A model generated the notes under the pieces. The model made no database searches. It was not told the DNA's origin and saw only the letters and a list, made by a program, of their open reading frames with translations. 64,000 bases of DNA, from positions 76,523,341 through 76,587,340 of the forward strand of contig OV884015.1 in the NCBI GenBank assembly GCA_930367205.1, in the 5' to 3' direction. The position numbers and the translations under genes are program-made. The stretch is from Acanthosoma haemorrhoidale (taxonomy: Eukaryota; Arthropoda; Insecta; Hemiptera; Acanthosomatidae). Positions 1 through 12,200 of this stretch are shown here, piece by piece (positions within the stretch are counted from its first letter, which is position 1; the number at the start of each line of letters is the position of its first letter).

Positions 1-1905
1 AGTATTTTTCAAGTCAGGTTGACAGGTAAATGGAACATGTCTCCATGCACAATTTCATGCTTTCATGCCTCTAAGCCAATCAGGGAACTTACAATCAGAT
101 TCTGAAAAATCAATAAATCCCTAAAATGACTAACATGGGATCTACATTTTTATATTATAACTACTATATAAGTACCAAGGCTGTCTACAGAAGGCATATT
201 GAAGAAGCAGAAGACTTCGTAAAACTTGGAGGAGTCGAGTTGGGCATAGGTTCATTGAACCTATAACATAATACGGATTGTATATGTAATTGCACATTTG
301 ACCGAAATGTGGGTAGAAGACCATAGAGAAGGAAACCAACTACAAAGTCAAATAATGTATTTAAATGAGATAAACATCTATATATATATCATTTTATATA
401 TTATGTACAATACATGTTTAATTTGCCGAGTTGACATGTTTTATGCAAGAACAGAAACCTTTGATTCATAGGATAAATGTTACATGAGAATGCTACCTTG
501 GAGAATGAGACCATGAAGAAATCTATTTGGATCTTCTGATAAACAAACATCAAAAGTTTGTCTGTGTTATCTATTTTCCAATTGTTGGAACTGAACATAA
601 CAAACTTATTTATTTTTATTTTTTCCCTTGGGAGAGGTTTCAAGATCAAATCCCATTTAGCCATGTGATAATTTTTTTTAAAAATGAAATACTGAATCAT
701 GCAAATCATATGAATTTTGATAACATAAATAAATTTTTGTAAAGAATTCATAGAATAAAATTATCAGATTAAGGTTCAGTAATAAATAAACATATATAAA
801 TATACTTTCAACTGCAACTAAATTGTTTACAGATCCATAATAAATTAATGACCTGTTTTCATTTATATTATATGCTAAATTTTGAAGAAACATAATGTAA
901 TTAATTGGGTAAGGTTATACTGCCATGTATCATATTAATCCCTAAAGAAAATAACAAAAGCAAAAAAAGATCAGATGCTAAAACATTCACTCAAAATCCA
1001 CAGTATCACGATATTCAATGTATACCTTTATTAAATCTCAGCTGTCTATTGATAAACCACTAAAATAGTTTAATTTGTGAATGGTTTCATTAACAGAACA
1101 GAAGATTAAATTAAATCCATGTTGGTTTGGCCATGAAAATTAATGACAATTGAAAGTAAAACCTTTATTATTATGGTTGAAATAGAATAAAAAATAAAAG
1201 AACTTTCAAAAGAATAGGCCGAATAAATATTTGTTATTTTAAACCGTATACATGAATTCAATTCACATCACCAATTTCAAACGGTCAACATCAACTGAAT
1301 GTATTTTTATCAAAGTGAACCCCAGTTATGAAGAGGCGTTTCGAAGATGGTAAAGTAAATTCTCATTCTTACTTGGGTCAAATTTAATCACTTAAATAAA
1401 TAAATGCAATATCCTTGTTTAGTATCCTTCAATCTTGCAAATCATTTGTGATATTATTGAACCTTTAGCCTAGAATATTCCTCTCTTAAGACTGGATATG
1501 GATGCAGTCATCACCAATTGTCCTCAACTAGAAGCTCATATCTGGTTAATCTAACAAGTAAATACCTAATCAAGGAGTGTTCCAATCACTTAGAACATCT
1601 TAATTCCTGAATTTCTAGGAGATATTTCTCTAAGTATTCACTTTTTCATTTAATTTAATATGATGTACTCTCCAAATTCTTTCTTTTGTAATTAAAAGGT
1701 GTTTTATGTTTTAAGATTAGTAATTTCAATGTTTTCACTATATAACATATTTATAACTTTATGTGGATGAACATTTTAAATTTATACTAAGTAAATTAGG
1801 TGTCCTTAAACTATTTCTTGAAGTGTGAAGAAGTCTATTTGTATCTTATCTTGAAAAAATTAGTAAATACTTAATTATCATATGGTTTCTACTCTAGGGG
1901 AGCCC
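1..1905. other. AT-rich non-coding stretch, probably ULK3 intron
   Basis: No exon of the kinase that starts at 2410 could be recognised here on the minus strand; the expected next exon (after the aC helix, encoding the hinge and start of the C-lobe) was looked for and not found. Short open frames are present on both strands but carry no recognisable motif or splice context. I take it as intron 2 of the kinase gene. Confidence 0.4.
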
Positions 1906-2002
1906 ATTGTCTTCTTTTATTTTATCCTTCGTTGCAGGGGGTCTTCTTCAGAGACCAGAAGCGATCCCCTGCAACAGAGCACAAGAAATATAAGAAGACA
2001 AC
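1906..2002. other. Pre-miRNA-sized hairpin (imperfect inverted repeat)
   Basis: Two arms of about 44 nt pair around a loop of about 7 nt. The inner stem holds a perfect 10-bp block (GTTGCAGGGG at 1931-1940 with CCCCTGCAAC at 1965-1974). The outer stem holds TTGTCTTCTT at 1907-1916 against AAGAAGACAA at 1992-2001, with small internal bulges between. Size, single loop and bulged stem resemble an animal microRNA precursor. A very short inverted-repeat transposon or a chance fold is the alternative. It lies about 80 bp past the exon-2 donor of the kinase gene, so it would be intronic. Transcription strand is unknown and I do not recognise the arm sequences as a known miRNA. Confidence 0.4.
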
Positions 2003-2082
2003 GAGGACCTGATTTTCTGTGCTAATTGATTGTAAACACATATACCAGTAAAAACAAATTTCATACGCAGATTAAAACTCAC

Positions 2083-2410
2083 TGTTCGTCCCACTTGAAA
2101 TCTATCATTTTAACAATATTTGGATGGTTTAATGACTTCATGATTCCTATTTCACTAACAATATCATCAACTTTTCCTTTTGTTAAATTCTTTTTAGAGA
2201 TCACTTTAACTCCAACCTTCTCTCCTGTAACCTAGTTAAGTATAAATAAAAAACTATATTAAAATAATATAAAAAATCATTGTGGGGAAAAACTTAACAT
2301 TTTACCTTTTGAATTCCTTCATAAACCTCAGAAAAACTTCCTTTTCCTATCAACCCAGTTATCTTATAGCCATCTAAAAATATTTTTTTATGCTCAATTG
2401 GCTTTGCCAT
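2083..2410 (-). CDS. ULK3-like serine/threonine kinase, first two coding exons (partial)
   Basis: Exon 1 is 2410-2306 (ATG at 2410, donor GTAAAA) and exon 2 is 2231-2083 (acceptor CTAG, donor GTGAGT, two bases of a split codon left over). Together they give 84 codons of a kinase N-lobe. Exon 1 carries the glycine-rich loop GKGSFSEVYEG. Exon 2 carries the VKVISKK segment with the ATP-binding lysine, then an aC helix with its glutamate (SEIGIMKSLNHPNIV). The passage KKNLTKGKVDDIVSEI...DFKWDE matches the ULK3/ATG1-like pattern better than other kinases I know. ULK3 acts in autophagy and Hedgehog/GLI signalling in vertebrates. The catalytic loop, DFG and MIT domains must lie beyond the left edge. 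It is divergent from ariadne-1. Family assignment is good at ULK level and likely for ULK3. Confidence 0.8.
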
Positions 2411-3257
2411 TTCAAATTAGTCTTTTTAGAATCTAACTGAACATTTGTCAATTCGAAACCAGTATCACAATTCAAATTTCTGATTAGTGCATGGAAACGG
2501 TCAACTAATAAAAAAAGTTAGCTTATTTAAAACGAAGGATAATTACAAATAACTACAGTTAAAATCTACTGTGACCTCATTTTTCACAAAAATAAGAACT
2601 GAATTTCCCGGAAAAAAAATTAGAAAAATTTGTTGGGTACATATCATTAAGTGTAACTGTTTTCTTCTATCAATCAGTATAGCCATGGCGGTTTATACAA
2701 GGAATAAAATGCAAAAATTATTTTTATTAATTTTTTATTGTTAAACGAGGATAGAACAGCTTACAATTACCGTTGAAACGCCTCTATTGGCAAACTAACA
2801 ATGTAATATTTGAACAATTGTATGAAAAGTTACTTTTGTTTAAAACAAACATTTGTTGAGGTTTTATCAAAATAACAGAATTGCCCATCACTTAGTGCCT
2901 TGTCAATGACCAGTGTCATCTTGATGCATTCTATATTTTGAAGCATTACACTATTTTTGAATATCATCTAGTTTATTTACAAAATAATAGGCCAAAACCA
3001 TGTTGATAGAATCAATTAGTCTCTAGGGTACATGTTTATGATTTATTGTCGAATTTGAAAAGGAAAAAGTACATCTCTTGTTTCTGGCAGTCTGCAGTTG
3101 ACGTCACTTGTTGTTAGTAAAGGCAGTTTATATGGCAGGTGCCAGTAGTGTTATTTAGGTGTTAATTCTAAGTGTTAAAGGAATTGAAGGATTTTCTTAC
3201 TTTGTCTATAATAAACTCAGTAATAATAAATCTTTTATCTAACTTAAATATAAAGTT
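2411..3257. promoter_or_regulatory. Divergent promoter region between ULK3-like kinase and ariadne-1
   Basis: This 847-bp interval separates the two start codons, which point away from each other, so it must hold both promoters and 5' UTRs. It is AT-rich. A full CRE palindrome lies at 3099-3106 on the ariadne-1 side. No TATA box at a convincing distance was identified for either gene. Confidence 0.55.
3099..3106. promoter_or_regulatory. CRE-like palindrome TGACGTCA
   Basis: A perfect cAMP-response-element palindrome sits 152 bp upstream of the ariadne-1 ATG, where a proximal promoter element is expected. The same octamer also occurs in EMC1 introns (43637 and 48012), so chance occurrence is possible. 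Binding is inferred only. Confidence 0.35.
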
Positions 3258-6200
3258 ATGGATTCAGAGGAGGAGACTTTGTACGATGAAGTCGACTCGG
3301 GAAATGAATCCAGTGAAGACGACGTAGACTTTGCGATGGATGTCGGAAACAGTGCAAGAGATAGACAACCAGAAATTGACGATTACCCTTTCGAAGTATT
3401 ATCCACGGAAGAAATAGTTCAGCATATGGTAGACTGTATTAAAGAAGTTAATACTGTCGTAGAGGTAATGCACTTTAAATGCCCTTGAATGAGGTTAAAA
3501 AAGCTACAAGCCATTTTACTTTTGTACACTATTTATACTTTTGTCTTATCAAGGTTACTTTTTGTTTATGCCTTTCTTATATTTTGAAGATTTTACATAG
3601 TGATTATTGGACCAGAAATTATATTATTGATATAGTCTTATTTGAGATTAAAAATCTTGGAGGTCCTAGTTTAAAGCCTAAAGGAAATTATCCATCTAGT
3701 TTATGAAATATTTTACAAAACTTAATGTTGAAGTCTCTAATGGTAATTTTTGCAGTGATTAGTAATAGTGCTTCAGTGATAATTCAGAAATTTTAATGTT
3801 AAAATCAATGACAAGTCTGTTATGCTCCTGACATATAGTAATGACAAGTCTGTCTAAACCAAGTATCTTACAGTCTCTGAAGGAAATTTACTTAACAATA
3901 AACAAATTTAATCAATAATAGTGAAGTATACTTGAAATGTTTTGTTGTTCTTATTAGATCCCAACTACTACTACTCGAATTTTACTTAACCATTTTAAAT
4001 GGGACAAAGAAAAGTTAATGGAAAGGTTCTATGATGGCAATCAAGAACAGCTTTTTTCAGAAGCAAGAGTTGTCAACCCCTTCACTAAACCGATCATCAT
4101 AGCAAAACCTAAGGTAATGGTTTTATTCCAGTTTTATCCGAGGTCATCAATTTTCTACTTGAATCAACAAATTATTTCATAGAATATTTTTGTATGAATG
4201 ATAACAAGCAGTTTAATGTGATTGTGTTTCATTATTTGATTTGTTCCCTGAACGAGTTTACGGCTATTGTTTGCTAAATAGGTATGACCGTTTCACTTGA
4301 TCACCACTATTCATCAGTGGATTTGATGTAATTTTTAAAATTCATTTGCCTATTTTAATAGATCTATACATTATCTATTTTACGTTTAATTTAGTAATTC
4401 ATGTATTAGTTTTCGTTTCTATTTCTACTTTCCAAAACTTTAATTCCTTCCCTCCTATTAATTTTTTCATCGTTTTCAAATTTGTAGAAAAATTAATCAG
4501 TGATACAAAGTTGAAGACATGCAAAGTGACTTAAATACAATTTAGCTTCAGCATCAACATAAACATAAACATATCTGAAATGGGTGGCATCTAGAATTTT
4601 TTTTTCCCCATCTTTTTATTATAATGTAATTATTCAGTTTATGGCTTAAAAAATTATTCTTATTTTTGTACAACTGCAAATTTCAATCTATCTCAGATTT
4701 TATTACTTGTACATTTATATAAGTATATTTAACTAATATTTTAATTATTAGGAAATAATTGGAGCACCCAACGAGATTGTGATGGTCGTAGCTTCCACCC
4801 AGACCTGTCAAATCTTTTTTCGCTAATAAATAAATATAGGTTTGCATGTTACATGATATTTAGTGAACTGTCAGGATTTTATTTACTGTAATTTAATTTT
4901 TTTTCTGTTTTAAATAATGTTCACCATTAATTTGGAATTAGATTTCTTGCTGCCCAATAAAATAAAATTTAAAATTGGTGTCTTCTCTTACTATTAGGAG
5001 TTTCCTTCCAACTTTCAAAGGATTAAATCGCTTGGGGTGCTTTCCTATTGTTTCTTCTGCTTAGAGGACATGTTCCAATTTCCACCAAACCAATTTTTTA
5101 GTTATGGTTTTGGAGGAAATGAACACAGCTTAAAATGTGCCGCAGACTTATTCTCTGTCTGATCTAAGTTGGAAATCTCCACTCTGGTACAGAGATTCTT
5201 TTCCGTTTCTTGCATCTTGCCTTCTTATATAGTCCAGTCAATAATTTTTATAGTATGTCTTTATTATCCTCTGGAAACCAGTGTTTCCATGGTGTCTTAA
5301 ATACTCATCTTTTACACATTCTTTTTTGTTGTCGGTTTGCTTTGCCATTGTCTTGCAGCATAAAATGGCTTGATCCATCAAAACAACACTTGCACTTCAG
5401 TTCATAATATAATATCTCTGTAATCAATTTTCGGTGATCCAATAGATTTTAATCACCTATTGCTGTAAGAGTCCACTATAAGACAAATTATTTATTCCCC
5501 TTTAATTACTTCATTTACACCCTCTTTAATACCTGCTATTTGGCTTTCAAAGTTTGTGGAGTTTTTCTTAAATGGCATTGTTTATTGGAAGTGAGGATTT
5601 TTTACAACTGAAGCCAACCGCAAAATTTTTGAATTTATGGAACTTTTTCTTTGGTGCAAACAATTCAACAGTTTTTATGACAGTTGTTGATCTTCCATAA
5701 ATCTTTCTAAATTGAAGAGGTGACTCGCCACAAGATGTGATACTACTATAGAATTCTTTTCTAATAAAACATAAAAGTTTGAATTGATGAAATCAGTTGT
5801 TTTTTTTACTCAATCTATTAGTGTTTTTGAGGATTAAGGGTTTTTACATTTTTTAGGTACGTAAACAGCAATCAAGTTCTGGAACTGAAGAGTGTGAAAT
5901 ATGTTATACAGTTCTGCCTGGCCCGGTAAGATTTTTTATGCATTATTTGATATAATTTTTTATGTCTTAATTTCAATACAATTATAATAATAAATTTTAC
6001 TCTTGGAGTCTTGTCCCTTTATAATTATAATCATGTGAGATTATACAAAGTTAGACATAGGAACCTGAAATAAGAAATCTTCTTATTCAGGGGTAATAAA
6101 AATACAATAGTAGATAATCTTTGGAAGATGTCTATTTATTTACATAGTAATCAAAACAGTTAACCATTCATTGAAAAGGAAATACTTTCATATGAGTACG

Positions 6201-9200
6201 GTGTGTGCATAACAGATTCCTGATGGATCGGAAACACAGAGTGCAAGGTATTGAAAGATCAAATATAGTATCACTGTAAGCCCAATCCAAACTCAACTTC
6301 TGAGGGAAGTCGAGGCTGAGTAAGATAATTCAAATTGACTATTTTAGAGAAAGGAGACAGTGATAGGAAGGGTATAGCTACTTTGATTCAGGATATAGTA
6401 GAGAAATAGGACATCTGTTCACACACACGTGTATATTAGTAAAATCACAGTTGATCAATAGTTTAAGTTTAAATTTTAGATTGATAAAAGGCTCCAACAT
6501 ACACTGTGCAATGATAGAGAGGGAAGAAACCAAGAGTGTATAGATTGTAAATGGAAAAAAGATATGAGAACTTATTTTTAACACAAGGTTAACCTACTAT
6601 ACTATCTCTTGAGTGAAGTCAGCTTGTCCTAACAGGAGATATGTTATTTCCATGGCAAAGTTAAATTACAAATAATTGCAAGGTTTTTAACTGTGAGTTG
6701 TTTTTCATAGAATTAATATTCTAAAAAAGGTAGGAAAAGAAAGTATTGTTTTTGGAAGAAGAATTGAACCTATTACAATTAAGCCTCTGTATTCTCAGCA
6801 TTCAATGTGAGCTTATACTCAGCGACCCAGACATAAGTAGCAAGCAGATACATAACCAGCATAAGCAAACAATCAAGAACGTACAATTAGAATTTTGATG
6901 TCTGATTTGTGATATTTGTTTTTTTAATATCTTGCAAAAATGTATACAAGAAGTTTATATATTTATTTAGTTATTTATATAAAGCCTGTTTTACATTTTT
7001 TTAGTTCTTTTCTTTGAAAGGAGAGTTTGCACCTTAGCCAATCTGTCCTGCCACAGTCAGCTAGTATTTAAAAAAAGGTATATTTTACAGATGATGACAG
7101 GGCTCGAATGTGGACACAGGTTTTGCACATCATGCTGGGGAGAATACCTAACTACTAAAATAATGGAAGAAGGTGTTGGGCAAACGATTGCGTGTGCTGC
7201 CCATGGATGTGATATACTTGTTGATGATGCCACTGTTATGCGGCTAGTAAGAGATTCCAAAGTTAGACTGAAATATCAACACCTGATAACCAACAGTTTT
7301 GTTGAGGTATGTTACCAATTTCAGTATTTGTTTCAATTCAATTAAATCAATGCCCATCCTGTTTTGCATTCTGTCTTTGACTAACCAAGGCTATTTGTGT
7401 GATCTATTTTTTATAATCAGCTCCAGTTGGATAGCGATATCATGGTAAATGTTATGTTAAGATAACAAACCATCTTACCCAATGTGGAATATATTAGTAA
7501 CCCACATATTATGGAAATATTAGTAACCCACATCCAAGTGTTTAACTACATACGAGGGTGGTCTGAAAAGTTTCCGACCTAACAAAGCTTTTATTTATTT
7601 TATTATCATCTTCATGTTGAGGTCGGAAACTTTTCAGACCACCTGTGTATAGTAGAACCTCACAAATCCGGTTTCAATACGTCCAGGAGGTAGGTCGGAA
7701 TGGTTAAAAGGTCGGATTAACCAGATGTTCTTTTCTATAGCAAGTTGTGTAAGGTTATCAATGAATAATTGTCCCCCAGCATCGTCAGATGAAAGCTTTT
7801 CGCCCAAAACCAAAAATGATCAAATTCCAAGGCGATTTTTCCACCAGCGGCTGGAGCCACCCTTCTGAGTGCAAAGTTATCAGCTGAAGAATTTTCCTCA
7901 CTTATTTGTAAGAGCATTATTACTTACTTGCTACTGCATGTAAAAACACATTTTTTCTGTTCTTGGGTAAACCAAATCAAAGTATTAAAATATTGTCTTT
8001 GAAAATAATTCCAATTCCTTCCTTTTACGTTGTCAGTCTTTGATTGTAATCGCTCGAACTCCTATTTCTTGCATGATTATCTTGAGGTTTTGCCTAATAT
8101 AAAACTGAAAGGATAGGAGAGGATTTTAATTTAGTTAATAATTTTGGATAAATTCTCATTGCGAACTCACTAGTTCAGTCGCCCAGAATATATTCCGTAT
8201 ATTTTATATATTCCATATATAATATTCCGAGAATATTGAGTTAACGAAGGGCGCCACGAGAGGGATGATCAGACTAACCAGAGAGTCAGACTAGCATAAA
8301 AAAATTTGTCGACATGATGACGTGACATTAATGTGTTAATTGCTAAAGAATAAATTGTAGTATGGTGCATATATCTAATAATTTTAATACTTGTTTTAAT
8401 CAAATAGTCCTTGTTTAAGGAGCCATTTGGATGTAACATTGACACACTAAATTAATTGAAATAATTTATCTAATGAAATGGTCCTCTATCCAGTTGGCAT
8501 TTTGATGTAACATACCTATGTCAAACCAATTAAAATGTAAAATGAATTATTAAATCCTTAGATTAGACACAATTATCATGTGGCATAATTACGTTGGAGT
8601 ATTGGTAATTCCTTTAGTAAAATATTACCTGGACCGAGTGAGTGCCTTTTTGATATAGCGTTCTAACACATATTAAATAATATAATCCTAATAAATCCTA
8701 GTTCAGGAAGTCGAATTTGGCGTCAATTCCATCAATTAATTTAATATAACGTTCATTGATTTTACCTGATATTTGTTTGTGCACCTGGGCTGGTTACTTG
8801 GTTGTAAGAATAACGATAATCTATACATTTGTTTTGTATTAAAATGGTTTATTAGCCTTTTATCAGGAATAATTTTGATATATAATTAGCAATTGATAAT
8901 TTGCTCTGTTCTATAATGCAGTCCTGCAGTTTAATTGCAATGAGCTCAAAGATATTATTTATTCACTTTTATACTGGTATTGTTTTTGTTATATTGAATG
9001 TTGGTCTGCTATGTAACTTCAAGAAAAGGTCAAGACTGGCCTGGGCTGTGTGCCCAACCTAGTCACTGGGTGTGAAAGTATGGTCTTGGCTCTGAAACTG
9101 AACTTGAACTAGACAAACCATGAAGTTTAAGATAATGCTCCCCGTCTTGATTATTGTTGTTTATTTTTTTTATTCATTCAAATAGTTAAAAATACTAGCA

Positions 9201-12200
9201 ACCAATACCTCTAAGTGGGGGTAAATATTAGTTTATATATATGCGTAAGGCGCTCCATCTAACTGTTTTCCTGAACCTATTAGAACCCTTTTTTTTATAA
9301 GGTGCCAGCTGGGCAGTAACACCATTGTAGTACCAGCTACCATTATGAATGTCTATTGACAAAATCGTGTCGTCTGCCATAACAATCTGCATTCCTTCGC
9401 ATTGGCTTCATCATATTATTTCTTTCCATAATTTAAGATATCAATGTAAAGATTAAGTATATGTTTTGTGGGCTATAATTTCAGAAAGTCGCTGAATTCT
9501 TGTTCAAACCTTTTTAAATATTTTTTTTTTGCAATTAAACTTATTAAATGCTACAAAATGATTATCACTTTTCATATATTGGATACCTCTCCTTGCTTCC
9601 TTACTGCTGAATAGCCAATAATTATTAGATGTTTTTTCTTTTATGCTGCTTGTAATTTTATCAACTGCAATCAGAGTAAAAATAAGAGGTAGTCATTTTT
9701 ATGTGATGTTATTGATACTAAATGGGGGAATGGGAGTTCCTTGAGATGCCTTGTTGTGTCCTGAAGTTAACATTTTCAAGTTATACACCTTTAGTAGTGT
9801 TCATAGCCAGTGAGCTTGTACTTAGCCTAAACATTTCATTTTCATAAAATGTAGCGTTAGTTCTCTAATTAAGGAGGGTGGTTTGGCGAAAGGATAAAGT
9901 GCCCTATTCCCTGCAGCTAGGCTATTAGGTGATTTTATTTACCAATAAAATAACTAATAAATAAACACAAAAAAGTGATTGTGCTAAAACTTAAAACAAT
10001 ACCTTAATTTCACTTTTTTTTATTCTATACCAATTCAGTTGGTTGTCATTCATTTCTAAAATTTTTTTCTTAATTGAACTTCTTATAAAAAACTGACCGA
10101 AACACTTATGATTTTGGTGATAAAATTTAGTCCTTAGTCTGTAAAAGATTTTCATATGACATAATGGAATTTTTCCTTTAATCTTGAGTAATAAAGAAAA
10201 ATGAATAGGATATAATCATAATTGATTAAAAAAAGCAGTTAAACCTAAATTGAATGAAGGTAGGTAGGAGGGATGGGTGACAGTATGTGGTTCTGATTGT
10301 TTTTTTTTTTTTTTCTAGTTCCTAATAATGACAGCCTGAACTGTCAAAAATCTTTGTATTTTTGAATTTGAATCATTGTAATACAATCCATTAGGTTTGG
10401 TAACTCATTATATAAAACAAAATTTGTATGCATTATACTTCAGTGCATTATAAGAAAAAATTTCTCTGTATTCTTTCTAATCTTCATGTCTGTCAAAAGT
10501 AATTTTGTTTTCTCCTTGCTATGAAGAAATAACATTTCATGAAACACTCCTGATAATCTGTATAAAGATGCATGTTGAAATAAATGACTTTTTAGTCTGG
10601 AAGATACTTCATTAAGTTCAGTAAATTTATTTTTTAATGTTTTAGTGCAATAGACTTTTACGCTGGTGCCCATCTCCGGACTGCAATAATGCTATAAAAG
10701 TGTCATATGTTGAAGCAAGACCTGTAGTTTGTAAATGTTTACATACATTTTGCTTTGCTTGTGGTGAAGCCTGGCATGATCCAGTTAAGTGTCATCTTCT
10801 AAGAAAATGGATTAAAAAATGTGATGATGATTCCGAAACTTCGAATTGGATCGCTGCCAATACTAAGGTAAATTTTTTTAAGTTGATGGATGTGTGGTGT
10901 ACAGAAGCAAATTGCATCCTTTCAGGCTCTGCTCTGTCACCAGAGTATTTTTAACAAAAATTTGCATTGCCGAAGGTGCTTAGGAGAACCATTAATGCCA
11001 CATAACCCGATGTTAATACATCACCATGTATGGGCTAATGATTGCAGTAAAACTCAATATTATCTATTTTATTGAAATTATTAACTCTAATCATTACTAC
11101 ACAGACAGGACTCATCGATTATCCTAACACCTATTGAAATCCTCTACTATCCTCACCCTAATCATTGTGACCAACTAAACTACTTAATAATGTTTTAAGC
11201 CTTTGAACATTATTTCATTCCTGACTTATTGCTTAAAACGTTTCCACAGATTTTTTATTGTTGTTTCTTTTTCTTTTTTCAATCTGTTCTTTTATTTATC
11301 ATTAAATTTCTATGGGTCACACTTTAAAAGTAGCTTAACTAACACAGGATAACCCTGTTCAAACAAATCGAATTGAGTATAGATTTAAATTTGTATGCTT
11401 GGGCTCTTGTGATGATTGAAAGTAAACTGTCTTTTGTTATAGTAATTAAACAGTTAAATACTGTTGTAACGATTTTTACATATTCACAATATAATCAATA
11501 AACGTTATTAAGTCTAAAGTAGTCATGCGTTGCTTAAGCAATGATATAAAATTCATGAATAAACAAATATATAAAAAAAAAATTATTTTTTTCTCCTCCC
11601 CTTCCTGAGGTACAAATATATAAATCTAAAAGTTCATCACAAATTAAAAGGCAGGCTATGTTTCCAATGTGGCATATTTCCCCCCCCCCCCCTCCACAGC
11701 CTAGAATGATATTCAGTATCGACAGATCGATAATAAATAAATTGAAAATATAAATTAACTATAAAACATGGAGATGAATCTAAACAGAGTGTGACATCTT
11801 GCCCGGTCCTGACTTGATGTCTTGCTTGCTGTGCTACTTATATATTACGATATTGTAAGGTGCAAGAGGGGTGGGGCATCAAAACAAACTTTTTATCTAA
11901 TGAAACTAATCGCTCTTTGATCACTTTAAGCTTTGTTTAATGGCCATTAGTTAGGTTTATAGTGTGCTCACGTATTTAATTTTGGGTTATTTTATGTTGA
12001 ATAAATTAATAATTTAGTAATTAATGATCTGCAGAGAGTAACTGTACCAAGGGTGGGGAAAGGAGCATCTTAGCAAGGAAAAGCAAAACAAAAAAAATTT
12101 ATAATATATGAAATAATAATTGTAGGACCTATCTCAATCAGGAGAACTCAATCACGGTAAGCACCCCCTACACATCACTTGGATCTCTGCACTCATGTTT

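Noticed and set aside
401..751. 116-aa minus-strand ORF
   Set aside because: AT-rich low-information frame without kinase motifs or splice context; not a ULK3 exon.
7485..7533. CRISPR-like repeat
   Set aside because: Only two adjacent copies without spacers, in a eukaryotic intron.
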